NCBI GenBank assembly: GCA_964618975.1
Contig: CAZUDI010000012.1
Location: forward strand, 1 to 64,000
DNA length: 64,000 bases
Source: CAZUDI01 sp964618975
GTDB lineage: Bacteria > Desulfobacterota > Desulfomonilia > UBA1062
Reading direction: 5' to 3'
Shown: positions 35,606-43,930 of the stretch, one piece after another
Layout: each line of letters opens with the position of its first letter
How positions within the stretch are numbered: position 1 is the first letter of the stretch
Program-made: the position numbers and the translations under genes
The notes under the pieces: model-generated
The model's database searches: none
The model's input: only the letters and a program-made list of their open reading frames with translations
Told to the model about the DNA's origin: nothing

Positions 35606-36868
35606 ATGGCTTACGATTACTGTGACATGCATGCCGCCGAACTCGAGCTCACCGACGATCACGAGGAGCTCAAGCAGTCTTTAAGAAGATTCGCCATGGA
35701 GAATCTTCGTCCGGCGTCCATTGAACTTGACAAAATGAGCGCCGAGGATGTGATCCGGGAGGGTTCGCTCTTCTGGCAGAACATGAAAAAGATGCACGCC
35801 CTGGGCTATCACACGATCTTTGTACCGGAGGAGTACGGTGGGATCGGGCTCGACCCCGTCTCGGTGCACATCTTCATGGAGGAACTCGCCTATGCCTCGG
35901 TAGGCTTTGCCGTGGCCAACGGTGTGGACTGCTTCCCGTCCTTCATGGCCAACCTCTGTATCACCGACCACCCGGAGCTCGAGGATCTGATCCTCAGGCC
36001 CTTCGTCAACGATATGGAATGTAGGAACACCGCCTGCTGGGCCATCACCGAGCCGGCCCACGGCTCCGACATCCTGCTGGCCGGTACCCCCTATTTCCAC
36101 AATCCCAAGATTACACACCAGGTGGTGGGCCGCAAGGACGGCAGTGACTGGGTGGTTAACGGCCAGAAATCGGCCTGGGTATCCTGCGGGGTCACGGCCA
36201 GCAAGGCGGCCCTGTTCTTCGGTGTCGATCCCTCCATGGGTATGTCGGGCGGGGTGATCGCCATTATCGATCTGGACCAGGAAGGCGTAACCCGCGGCAA
36301 ACCGCTGGAGAAGCTCGGGCAGCGCGAGCTGCCCCAGGGCGAAATCTACTTTGATGACGCCCGCATCCCCGAGAACTATGTGCTCTGTGACCAGGAGGCC
36401 TACGAGGAGATGAGCGCCCTGATCCTGGGGGTGGCCAACGCCGGCATGGCCACCTATGCCCTGGGCGGGGCGCGGGCGGCCTTCGAGGAGGCCCTGACCT
36501 ATTCCAAGGAGCGGGTTCAGGGGGGGCGTCCCCTGTGCGACCACCAGGCCGTGCAGGTCAAGCTGGCCAACATGTTCATCAATGTGGAGGCGGCCCGCCA
36601 GATGTCGCGCTCGGTCATGAATTTCAATCTGACCTGCTTCCCGCCGCGCACCGAGTACTCCATCGCCTCCAAGATCTTCTGCACCAATGCGGCCTTCGAG
36701 GTGGCCAACGATGCGGTCCAGATCTTCGGCGGCTACGGGCTGAGCAAGGAGTACTTCATCGAGAAGCTCTTCCGGGACATCCGGGCCTGCATGATCGAGG
36801 ACGGCTCCAACGACAGCCTCACGATCGCCGTGGCCAACCACATCATCTATGGCGACCTGGCCTATTGA
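35606..36868 (+). CDS. acyl-CoA dehydrogenase with Asp at catalytic-base position
   Basis: This 420-residue flavoenzyme has the ACAD fold: CWAITEPAHGSD (144-155) and QIFGGYGLSKEY (372-383) are the FAD and acyl-binding motifs. The usual catalytic block IYEGT reads IEDGS (397-401), placing Asp399 where most dehydrogenases have the base Glu. An Asp has been seen in some cyclic acyl-CoA dehydrogenases and suggests an altered substrate or position of oxidation. It lies 19 bp after the ligase gene with a GAGAGGAGG site. Electrons should leave via ETF or another carrier; no ETF genes are in the window. Confidence 0.88.
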   Translation: MAYDYCDMHAAELELTDDHEELKQSLRRFAMENLRPASIELDKMSAEDVIREGSLFWQNMKKMHALGYHTIFVPEEYGGIGLDPVSVHIFMEELAYASVGFAVANGVDCFPSFMANLCITDHPELEDLILRPFVNDMECRNTACWAITEPAHGSDILLAGTPYFHNPKITHQVVGRKDGSDWVVNGQKSAWVSCGVTASKAALFFGVDPSMGMSGGVIAIIDLDQEGVTRGKPLEKLGQRELPQGEIYFDDARIPENYVLCDQEAYEEMSALILGVANAGMATYALGGARAAFEEALTYSKERVQGGRPLCDHQAVQVKLANMFINVEAARQMSRSVMNFNLTCFPPRTEYSIASKIFCTNAAFEVANDAVQIFGGYGLSKEYFIEKLFRDIRACMIEDGSNDSLTIAVANHIIYGDLAY

Positions 36869-36909
36869 GGGCGGCCCCCTTCACGACCACACAAAAGGAG
36901 AGAGATGCA

Positions 36910-38148
36910 ATGGACGACGTCTATATCATCGGGGTAGGCATGATCCGCTTCAACAAGTATCCGGACAAGACCGTGAGGGGCATGGCCCACGAGGCGATCG
37001 ACCTCGTGCTGCAAGATGCCGGCATCACCAAGGACGATCTGCAGGCGGCCTATGTCTCGAACACCTTCTGGGGCATGTTCGCCAACCAGCACTCCATCCG
37101 CGGAGAGGTCATCCTGCGTGACATGGGCATCGACGGCATTCCGATCGTCAACTGCGAAAACGCCTGTGCCGGGGCCTCGACCGCCATGCACCTGGGCTAT
37201 GCGGCCATCAAGGCCGGAATCTCGGAGGTGATCCTGGCCGTGGGATCGGAGAAGATCACCCACGAGAACAAGGCCCTCTCGCTGGGGGCCTATGCCTCGT
37301 GCATGGATGTGGAGAACTTCGACAAACAGATCGCCATGTTCGAGAAGGTCAGCCAGGAACTCAACATCACCATCCCCGAGGGACAGACCCCCCCCGGCGA
37401 GGGGCGTAGCATCTTCATGGATGCCTATGCCATGGGGGCGCGCTGGCATATGGACCGCTTCGGCTCCACCCAGGAACAGCTGGCCTATATCTGCGCCAAG
37501 AACCATTTCCACGGGTCGTTGAACCCCAAGTCCCAGTATCAGATGGACATGAGCATGGAGGAGGTGCTGGCCGACCGGCCGGTGGCCTTCCCGCTGACGC
37601 GTGCCATGTGCGCCCCGGTGGGCGACGGCGCGGCAGCGGCCATCCTCTGCTCGGAGGGCTACCTCAAGCGGCTCAAGAACAGCCGGCCGGTCAGGGTCAG
37701 CGCCTCGGTGCTCGGTTCGGGCCGCGTGCGCGACCTGGACGGGGAGGATATCGGCGAGCGGCTTTCCAGACTGGCCTACGCGCAGGCCGGCCTCGGCCCG
37801 CAGGATGTCGATCTGGCCGAACTCCACGACGCCACCGCCTGGGGTGAACTCCATCAGAGCGAGGTCATGGGGTTCTGCCCCATGGGGGAGGGCGGTCCCT
37901 TTGCCATGACCGGGGCCACCCGGCTCGGCGGAAAGATGCCCATCAACACCAGCGGCGGGCTGGAGTGCCGCGGGCACCCTATCGGGGCCTCGGGTCTGGC
38001 CCAGATCCACGAACTCGTGGAACAGCTCAGAGGCGAGGCCGGAAAGCGCCAGGTTGAGGGCGCCCGCATCGGGCTGGCCGAGAACGGCGGCGGCAATCTG
38101 GGGGTCGAGGAGGCCTCTATGTGCATTCATATCCTGGAGCGGGTATAG
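36910..38148 (+). CDS. SCP-x-type thiolase (lipid-transfer thiolase-like)
   Basis: This 412-residue thiolase-superfamily protein of the SCP-x/lipid-transfer branch has its putative nucleophile Cys86 in VNCENACAGASTAM and its His in ECRGHPIGASGLAQ. The second classical Cys (CxGGGxG) is replaced by AENGGGNLG, as is usual in this branch. Such proteins cleave 3-oxoacyl-CoA, or retro-aldol side chains in steroid catabolism. The start at 36910 follows AAAGGAGAGAG. It shares the operon with an SCP2-domain protein, the other half of eukaryotic SCP-x. Confidence 0.88.
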   Translation: MDDVYIIGVGMIRFNKYPDKTVRGMAHEAIDLVLQDAGITKDDLQAAYVSNTFWGMFANQHSIRGEVILRDMGIDGIPIVNCENACAGASTAMHLGYAAIKAGISEVILAVGSEKITHENKALSLGAYASCMDVENFDKQIAMFEKVSQELNITIPEGQTPPGEGRSIFMDAYAMGARWHMDRFGSTQEQLAYICAKNHFHGSLNPKSQYQMDMSMEEVLADRPVAFPLTRAMCAPVGDGAAAAILCSEGYLKRLKNSRPVRVSASVLGSGRVRDLDGEDIGERLSRLAYAQAGLGPQDVDLAELHDATAWGELHQSEVMGFCPMGEGGPFAMTGATRLGGKMPINTSGGLECRGHPIGASGLAQIHELVEQLRGEAGKRQVEGARIGLAENGGGNLGVEEASMCIHILERV

Positions 38149-38342
38149 AGAAGGTGAACCCTCCCCAGGTGTCCTGCTGCACGTGAGGAGGGCGTGCTCA
38201 GTTTCCATGGAGGGAGAGGCGGGCTAAGTGGTCCTTTTGCGGACCCCCGTCCGCTCCCTGCGGTTTTCCCCGGGTTGTGAGGGGCTGACAGGGGCGTGGT
38301 CGCGCATAGGTCGGCGGCCGCATGAAAAGGAGGCGGATGACC

Positions 38343-40781
38343 ATGGCGGTGAACAAGTATTCCATCCTCAGCGATCCACCGGTGGCGACGGCACCCTTCA
38401 CCATCGCGGTGGACGAGGACCGGTGTATCGGGTGCGGGCTGTGCGTGCGGCAGTGTCCGTGTCAGACCATAATGCTGGTGGAACGCCCCTATTCCGAACA
38501 GCAGGAGAGCGCCTGCCGGCATGCCTGCCCGGCCGGCGTCGATATTCGAGGCTATGTGCAGTGTCTTTCCGGCGGGGGCTCGCTGGAGGAGGCCTGGCGT
38601 ATCGTGACGCAGACCAACCCCTTCCCGGCCGTTACCGGGCGCGTCTGTCCCCACTTCTGCGAGGAGGGCTGCAACCGGGTTTATCATGACGGGGCGCTCA
38701 ATCTGGGTGGTCTGGAACGTGCTGTCGGCGATTACGGCATCGAGCAGGGCCTGGCCTTCGAGGCACCGCAGAAAAGGCTCAGGTATAAGGTGGCCGTGGT
38801 GGGGGCGGGCCCCTCGGGCATGAGCTGCGCCTATCAGCTGGCCCGCAGGGGCTACAAGGTCAGCGTCTATGAGGCCTCCCCCATGGCGGGGGGGATGCTG
38901 CGCTGGGCCATCCCTGACTACCGCCTGCCAGAAGCGGTGGTCGTAAGCGAGATACAGCGCATTCTGGATCTGGGCGTGAAGCTCAAGACCGGGGTCACCC
39001 TGGGCGACGAGGTCACGCTCGCGTCGCTGCGCCAGGACTTCGATGCGGTGTATCTGGCCATAGGTGCCGGGGAGAGCCGTCCCCTGGGCATCGGGCACGA
39101 GGATGCCATAAACGTCATGGGGGGGCTCGAGTTTCTCCGGGGCGTGGCCTTGGGGGAACACCCACCGCTGGGAGAACGCGTGGTGGTCTTCGGGGGGGGC
39201 AACACGGCGCTGGATGCCGCCCGTGTGGCGCGCCGGCTGGGCTCTGAGGTGACAATCGCCTATCGCCGCAGCGCAAGCGAGATGCCGGCCCTGGCCGCGG
39301 AAGTCCGTATGGCCCGGGAAGAGGGGGTGGCCCTCGAATTCCTCGTCGCCCCCGCGGCCTTCGAACTCGATGGCAAGGCCACGGTTGCTTCGGTCGTATG
39401 CCAGCGCATGCAGCTCGGAGAGGTCGACGCCACGGGACGCCCGCGACCGGTACCGGTTGCGGGCAGTGACTTCAGGATTGAGGCCGACACCTTCATCGTG
39501 GCCACCGGCCAGGCGGTAGGGGGCGCGGGCCTCGAGGAACTGCTGGATGGCGGCACCATCCCGCGTGACGCCGGCTTTCAGACGTCCCTGGAGGGGGTCT
39601 TTGCCGGCGGTGATGCGGCCGGGTCGGCCGGGACGGTCAGTGCGGCCATCGGTGAGGGGGCCCATGTGGCGCGGGCCATCGATGCCTTCCTCAGAAAAGA
39701 GGCGTTCGCGAACCCTGAGAGGCGGGAGATCTCCTATGCGGACGTGCCCATGCAGGGACGGGAGGTGCTCCCGCGCGCCGAGACAGCCTCGCTGGCGGTG
39801 GACGAACGTATCCGGGATCTTCAAGCCGAGGTGCATCTGCCGCTCAAACCCGATCAGGTGCGCTTTGAAGCCCAGAGGTGTTTCGACTGCGGGAGACACA
39901 AGCCTGAATTTACCAGTGTCATTAGGTACTTCGGCAAGATCTGCATCGCCTGTCACAACTGTGAGGCCATCTGCCCTCAGCAGGCCTTGAAATTTCCACA
40001 CTACTACAAGGTCGACCAGGGCCGTTGGACCACGTACACCGGGATCCCCGACCCCGGGGCGGGCTATCCCAACCCCTTCCGGGAGGAGGTACCGCCGGAT
40101 GCGGCCTCTCTTGCCGAGCGGGTCACACCGGTAGAGCACCTGATTTACCGCCGCCGCTCGAACCGCGTCTACAAGCCCGATCAGGTACCCGAAGAACTTG
40201 TGCACCGCATTCTCGAGGCGGGGCGCTTCGCCCCCTCGGCCGGCAACAGCCAGCCCTGGGAGTTCCTCGTGGTGCGGGACCGGGACCTGCTGACCGAAAT
40301 CAGCACGGAGTGCACCAAGCTGCTCACCTATTTTACCAAGCTCTATCAGGGTCGCGATCCGCTGCGCCAGGCAGTCAAGAAGTCCATGGTCTTTCTGAAG
40401 CCCGACTCCATCGACCAGCGGCCCATGGTGGCCATCCAGGCCCTCCTGACGCCCAAGTTCGGCCAGGACCAACTGGACATCTTCTTCGGGGCGCCGACGG
40501 TCATTTTTGTGCTGCTGAATCAGATGGGTATCTCCAAGCCCCTTTTCAGCACCGGCATGTGCTGCCAGAATATGGTGCTGACCGCCCATGCCCTGGGGCT
40601 GGGGACCTGCTACACGGGATTCGCCGCCGAGCCGGTGAACATTAACTCCCGGCTCAAGAAGATACTGGGGCTTGAGTGGCCCTGTGACACGGTGGCCACC
40701 GCCATCACGGTGGGCTATCCGGCCGTGACGGTCGATCATCCGGTGGAACGCGAGTTCCCGCGCGTGCGGTGGATCAGGTAG
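38343..40781 (+). CDS. ferredoxin-GltD-nitroreductase fusion oxidoreductase
   Basis: This 812-residue multidomain redox protein has, in order: a [4Fe-4S] ferredoxin motif (Cys28, 31, 34, 38); a GltD/DPYD-type cluster region (Cys58, Cys62, then CPHFCEEGC at 102-110); an FAD fold (VGAGPSGMS, from 153); an NAD(P) fold (GGGNTALDAA, from 284); Cys513 and Cys516; a ferredoxin block CIACHNCEAIC (534-544); and an FMN nitroreductase domain from about 598 to the end (RRRSNRVYKPDQ, FAPSAGNSQPWEF). SD spacing favours the ATG at 38343 over 38322 or 38337. In this operon it probably moves electrons between NAD(P)H or ferredoxin and a pathway intermediate. Confidence 0.88.
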   Translation: MAVNKYSILSDPPVATAPFTIAVDEDRCIGCGLCVRQCPCQTIMLVERPYSEQQESACRHACPAGVDIRGYVQCLSGGGSLEEAWRIVTQTNPFPAVTGRVCPHFCEEGCNRVYHDGALNLGGLERAVGDYGIEQGLAFEAPQKRLRYKVAVVGAGPSGMSCAYQLARRGYKVSVYEASPMAGGMLRWAIPDYRLPEAVVVSEIQRILDLGVKLKTGVTLGDEVTLASLRQDFDAVYLAIGAGESRPLGIGHEDAINVMGGLEFLRGVALGEHPPLGERVVVFGGGNTALDAARVARRLGSEVTIAYRRSASEMPALAAEVRMAREEGVALEFLVAPAAFELDGKATVASVVCQRMQLGEVDATGRPRPVPVAGSDFRIEADTFIVATGQAVGGAGLEELLDGGTIPRDAGFQTSLEGVFAGGDAAGSAGTVSAAIGEGAHVARAIDAFLRKEAFANPERREISYADVPMQGREVLPRAETASLAVDERIRDLQAEVHLPLKPDQVRFEAQRCFDCGRHKPEFTSVIRYFGKICIACHNCEAICPQQALKFPHYYKVDQGRWTTYTGIPDPGAGYPNPFREEVPPDAASLAERVTPVEHLIYRRRSNRVYKPDQVPEELVHRILEAGRFAPSAGNSQPWEFLVVRDRDLLTEISTECTKLLTYFTKLYQGRDPLRQAVKKSMVFLKPDSIDQRPMVAIQALLTPKFGQDQLDIFFGAPTVIFVLLNQMGISKPLFSTGMCCQNMVLTAHALGLGTCYTGFAAEPVNINSRLKKILGLEWPCDTVATAITVGYPAVTVDHPVEREFPRVRWIR

Positions 40782-40819
40782 CCTGAGGGGGCCGCGCAGG
40801 CAGGAGGGGAGGGACCAGG

Positions 40820-41812
40820 ATGCGCAGGGTGCTCATTACCGGGATTGCGGGCTATCTCGGGCGACGGATTGCCGAGGGGCTGGAGAACATGGACCAGGTC
40901 GAGTCCATTGTGGGGCTCGACCTGGAGCGCCCGGCCTTCAGTTTGAGCAAGCTGGAATTCGTGCGCCACGATGTCAGGGACGACCTTGGGGAGATTATTT
41001 CCGGGGGGGAAATCGACTGCGTGGTGCACGCCGCCTTCATCCTGAAGCCGCTGTACGACACGGCCTATATGGAGTCAGTCAACCTTGGCGGCACCCTCAA
41101 CGTGCTCAAGGGCTGCATAGCAGGCGGGGTGCGCCACATCCTGCACTGCTCGTCCACCACGGCCTACGGCTTCCATGCGGACAACCCCCTGGGGATGGAC
41201 GAGGAGAGTGCGCTCAGGGGCAACCACGATTTTACCTATTCCAAGGACAAGCGCGCGCTCGAAGAGGTGTGCAAGGATTTCGCCGAGAGACACCCGGAGA
41301 TCTGCCTGACCGTGATCCGCCCGTGCTTCGTGGTGGGGCCCGGGTTGAACAACCCCCTCTCCCGACACCTCCGGCGCCCGCTGGTGATCCTGCCGCTGAA
41401 GACCGCGCCGATGCAGTTCATCCACGAGGACGATCTGCTGGAGATCGTATTGCGTCTGCTGCTGGAGCAGAGGCCCGGGGCCTATAACCTGGTGGCCGAC
41501 GGCACCCTGAGTGTGGAGGAGATGGTGGCCATGCTGGGCAATATCCCGCTGAAGCTGCCATTGCCATTTTTGAGGCCGTTCAACAGCCTCATGTGGCGCC
41601 TGCGCCTGAGCGCCCTCACCGAGATGCCCACCCCGGCGCTCAACATGATCATCCACCCCTGGCTGGCCAGCAACGCCAAACTCAAGCGCGAACTGGGCTA
41701 CCGCTTCCGCTACACCACACGCGAGGCCTTCGACGATTTCGCCCGCCACGTGCGCTCCGAGACGGGCGGAGCGCACGTGGCGGCAGATAGGCCCGCGGGG
41801 CCAAATCCATGA
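40820..41812 (+). CDS. NAD(P)-dependent epimerase/3-beta-HSD-like extended SDR
   Basis: This 330-residue extended short-chain dehydrogenase has the nucleotide motif TGIAGYLG (7-14) and a catalytic SS...Y...K arrangement (LHCSSTTAYGFH, then FTYSKDKRALEE). Its C-terminal part and moderate hydrophobicity resemble sugar epimerases and 3-beta-hydroxysteroid dehydrogenases alike. It lies 38 bp after the fusion oxidoreductase and overlaps the next SDR by 4 bp (ATGA), so it is part of the same unit. In this context a hydroxy-to-keto oxidation on a lipid-like or alicyclic CoA substrate is more likely than sugar chemistry. Confidence 0.82.
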   Translation: MRRVLITGIAGYLGRRIAEGLENMDQVESIVGLDLERPAFSLSKLEFVRHDVRDDLGEIISGGEIDCVVHAAFILKPLYDTAYMESVNLGGTLNVLKGCIAGGVRHILHCSSTTAYGFHADNPLGMDEESALRGNHDFTYSKDKRALEEVCKDFAERHPEICLTVIRPCFVVGPGLNNPLSRHLRRPLVILPLKTAPMQFIHEDDLLEIVLRLLLEQRPGAYNLVADGTLSVEEMVAMLGNIPLKLPLPFLRPFNSLMWRLRLSALTEMPTPALNMIIHPWLASNAKLKRELGYRFRYTTREAFDDFARHVRSETGGAHVAADRPAGPNP

Positions 41813-42663
41813 TCGTGGACATCAGCGACCAGCGGGTGCTCATCACCGGCGCCTCACAGGGCATCGGACGCTCCCTGGCACAGTATTTCGCCGCCGACGG
41901 GGCCCACCTTGTGCTCACCGATCTGGCCGGCCGTGAGACGGAGCTAGTGTCCCTGGCGCACGAGCTCAGCCAGGCGCATGGTATCCGGACCTGGAGCGTG
42001 TGCGCGGACCTCGCCGAGGAAGACGGGCCCGGGAGGCTCTTTCAGGCGGTCGAGGATATGGCCGGGCCGGTGGATATCCTGGTGAACAATGCGGGTCTGT
42101 GCTGGTACGGCGACTACGCCCGCATGCCGACGGAGCGCCTGGAGAAGATGGTGCTGCTCAACTGCCTGGGCAGCGCCCGCCTGACGCGCTTGTTTTTGCC
42201 CTCCATGATCGCGCGTCGATCCGGGGCCGTGCTGATGGTCTCTTCGGTATCCGCCTTTCAGCCCCTGCCCACCATGGCGCTCTACGCCGCCACCAAGGCC
42301 TTCATCCAGAGCCTGAGCGAGGCGCTGGCCGCCGAGCTCAGGGGCACCGGCATCCGGGTGGCCACGATCAACCCGCCCTTCACGCGTACGGCCCTCATTC
42401 GGGATGCCGGTCTCCCGACGGATTTCATCCCCTTGAGCCTGTCCTTCATGGATGTGAGCGAGGTCACACGGTCATGCTACGCGGCCTTCCGGCAGGGACA
42501 GGCCCTGCATGTGCCGGGGTGGCAGAACCGGGTTCTGCACCTCGGGGCGGCACGCTATCTGCCACGGGGGCTGGTCAACACCCTGTGCCGTCTGCTGATG
42601 CGGCGCTGGTCGGAGCTTCTTCCCGGGCTGTGGCATAATAATGGCCGGAGCATGCACGACTAG
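41809..42663 (+). CDS. short-chain dehydrogenase/reductase
   Basis: This 284-residue classical SDR has the cofactor motif TGASQGIG (14-21), NNAG, and the catalytic Ser-Tyr-Lys set (LMVSSVSAFQ and LYAATKAF). The C-terminus has a hydrophobic segment after residue 240 that may be membrane-associated. It is translationally coupled to the preceding SDR gene and followed by a stem-loop, marking the probable end of the cluster. A 3-hydroxyacyl-CoA or cyclic-alcohol dehydrogenase role fits the pathway but is not proven. Confidence 0.86.
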   Translation: MIVDISDQRVLITGASQGIGRSLAQYFAADGAHLVLTDLAGRETELVSLAHELSQAHGIRTWSVCADLAEEDGPGRLFQAVEDMAGPVDILVNNAGLCWYGDYARMPTERLEKMVLLNCLGSARLTRLFLPSMIARRSGAVLMVSSVSAFQPLPTMALYAATKAFIQSLSEALAAELRGTGIRVATINPPFTRTALIRDAGLPTDFIPLSLSFMDVSEVTRSCYAAFRQGQALHVPGWQNRVLHLGAARYLPRGLVNTLCRLLMRRWSELLPGLWHNNGRSMHD

Positions 42664-42667
42664 AGGG

Positions 42668-42699
42668 GCAGCCAAGGCCCCTTCGCGTGCCTTGGCTGC
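42668..42699 (+). terminator. stem-loop after the SDR gene
   Basis: GCAGCCAAGGC and GCCTTGGCTGC form an exact 11-bp stem around a 10-base loop, 5 bp after the stop. There is no T-run. The remaining gap to argB (42700-43056) has a smaller CGCCTG/CAGGCG stem and a TTGACA at 42946-42951 without a convincing -10 box. Confidence 0.55.
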
Positions 42700-43056
42700 A
42701 CGCCCAGAAAGGGCTGCCTGACCTTGAGAGCTGCATGCGCCCATTGTGACTGCCGGCAGGGGATGATCTGTGGCCTGCTGTCCCCTTTTGCGATGAGAGC
42801 CGGACCTGAGCCTTCCAGGATAGGGTTGCCGTAGAGAGCGCCTGCGGCAGGCGTTTGGCGGTCCGGGGGAAAGCCCCTTGCCGGCGCATCCGCCTCCATG
42901 GCAGGTCCTTCTGGACCGCCGGCGACAGCACGTAAGGGAAAGTCCTTGACAACCCCGGGCGTTTTTGATTTCCTGCATTTTTCCCATGGTTTTTCCGCTG
43001 GAATATGCCAATCATGGGTGATATTACATGCGCATTCACGGGTGAGAGGAATTTCC

Positions 43057-43926
43057 ATGGAACACGCAATACAGCGGGCCAAGGTGCTGGTGGAGGCCCT
43101 GCCGTATATCCGGGATTTCCGGGGGCGGCGGGTGGTGGTCAAATACGGCGGGCATGCCATGGTGGACCCCGGTCTGAAGCGGATTTTTGCGCAGCAGATC
43201 GTCCTGATGCAGTATGTGGGCATCCAGGTGGTCGTGGTCCACGGCGGGGGCCCCCAGATCAGCCGTCTGCTCACCGCGTTGGGCATCGAGTCACACTTTG
43301 TCGACGGCAAGCGCATCACCGACGCCCCCACCATGGAGGTGGTGGAGATGGTGCTGGCCGGCGGGATCAACAAGGAGATCGTCAACCTCGTCAATGCCGA
43401 CGGCGGCCGGGCCGTGGGCATCTCGGGCAAGGACGGCGGCCTGATCGCGGCCCGCAAGCTGCTGCATGCCGCCCCCGGCGGGGCCCAGGTCGACATGGGA
43501 CAGGTGGGCGAGGTGGTGTCCGTGGATACACGCATCATCGACACCCTCGAGAAGGCGGGCTTCGTGGCGGTCATCGCCCCTCTGGGCGTGGGTGCCGACG
43601 GCACCACCTACAACATCAATGCCGATACCGTGGCCGCCGAGGTGGCCTGTGCGCTCAAGGCCGAAAAGCTCGTCATCCTCACCGACGAGGCCGGGGTGCT
43701 CGATGCCCGGGGGGGGCTCCTCTCCACCATCACGGATGCCGGGATCGACCAACTCATCGCGGACGGCGTGGTCACCGGGGGCATGATCCCCAAACTGGAA
43801 TGCTGCCGACGGGCACTGGCCGGCGGGGTGATGAAGGCGCACGTCCTGGACGGGCGCATCCCCTACTCGATCCTGCTCGAGCTGCTCACGGATGCCGGGA
43901 TCGGCACCCAGATCATCAAGGAGTGA
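43057..43926 (+). CDS. argB: acetylglutamate kinase
   Basis: This 289-residue enzyme phosphorylates N-acetylglutamate, the second step of arginine synthesis. The glycine motifs VVKYGGHAM and VVVHGGGPQIS are intact, as are TDEAGVLD and VTGGMIPKLECC. The start at 43057 follows GAGAGGAATTTCC. It is the first gene of a long biosynthetic run and is followed 4 bp later by argD. Arginine feedback inhibition is common in this hexameric type but cannot be judged here. Confidence 0.97.
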   Translation: MEHAIQRAKVLVEALPYIRDFRGRRVVVKYGGHAMVDPGLKRIFAQQIVLMQYVGIQVVVVHGGGPQISRLLTALGIESHFVDGKRITDAPTMEVVEMVLAGGINKEIVNLVNADGGRAVGISGKDGGLIAARKLLHAAPGGAQVDMGQVGEVVSVDTRIIDTLEKAGFVAVIAPLGVGADGTTYNINADTVAAEVACALKAEKLVILTDEAGVLDARGGLLSTITDAGIDQLIADGVVTGGMIPKLECCRRALAGGVMKAHVLDGRIPYSILLELLTDAGIGTQIIKE

Positions 43927-43930
43927 AGCT

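Noticed and set aside
38127..40739. 870-codon minus-strand open frame opposite the fusion oxidoreductase
   Set aside because: It mirrors the codon structure of the real gene; the plus-strand product has intact cofactor motifs throughout.
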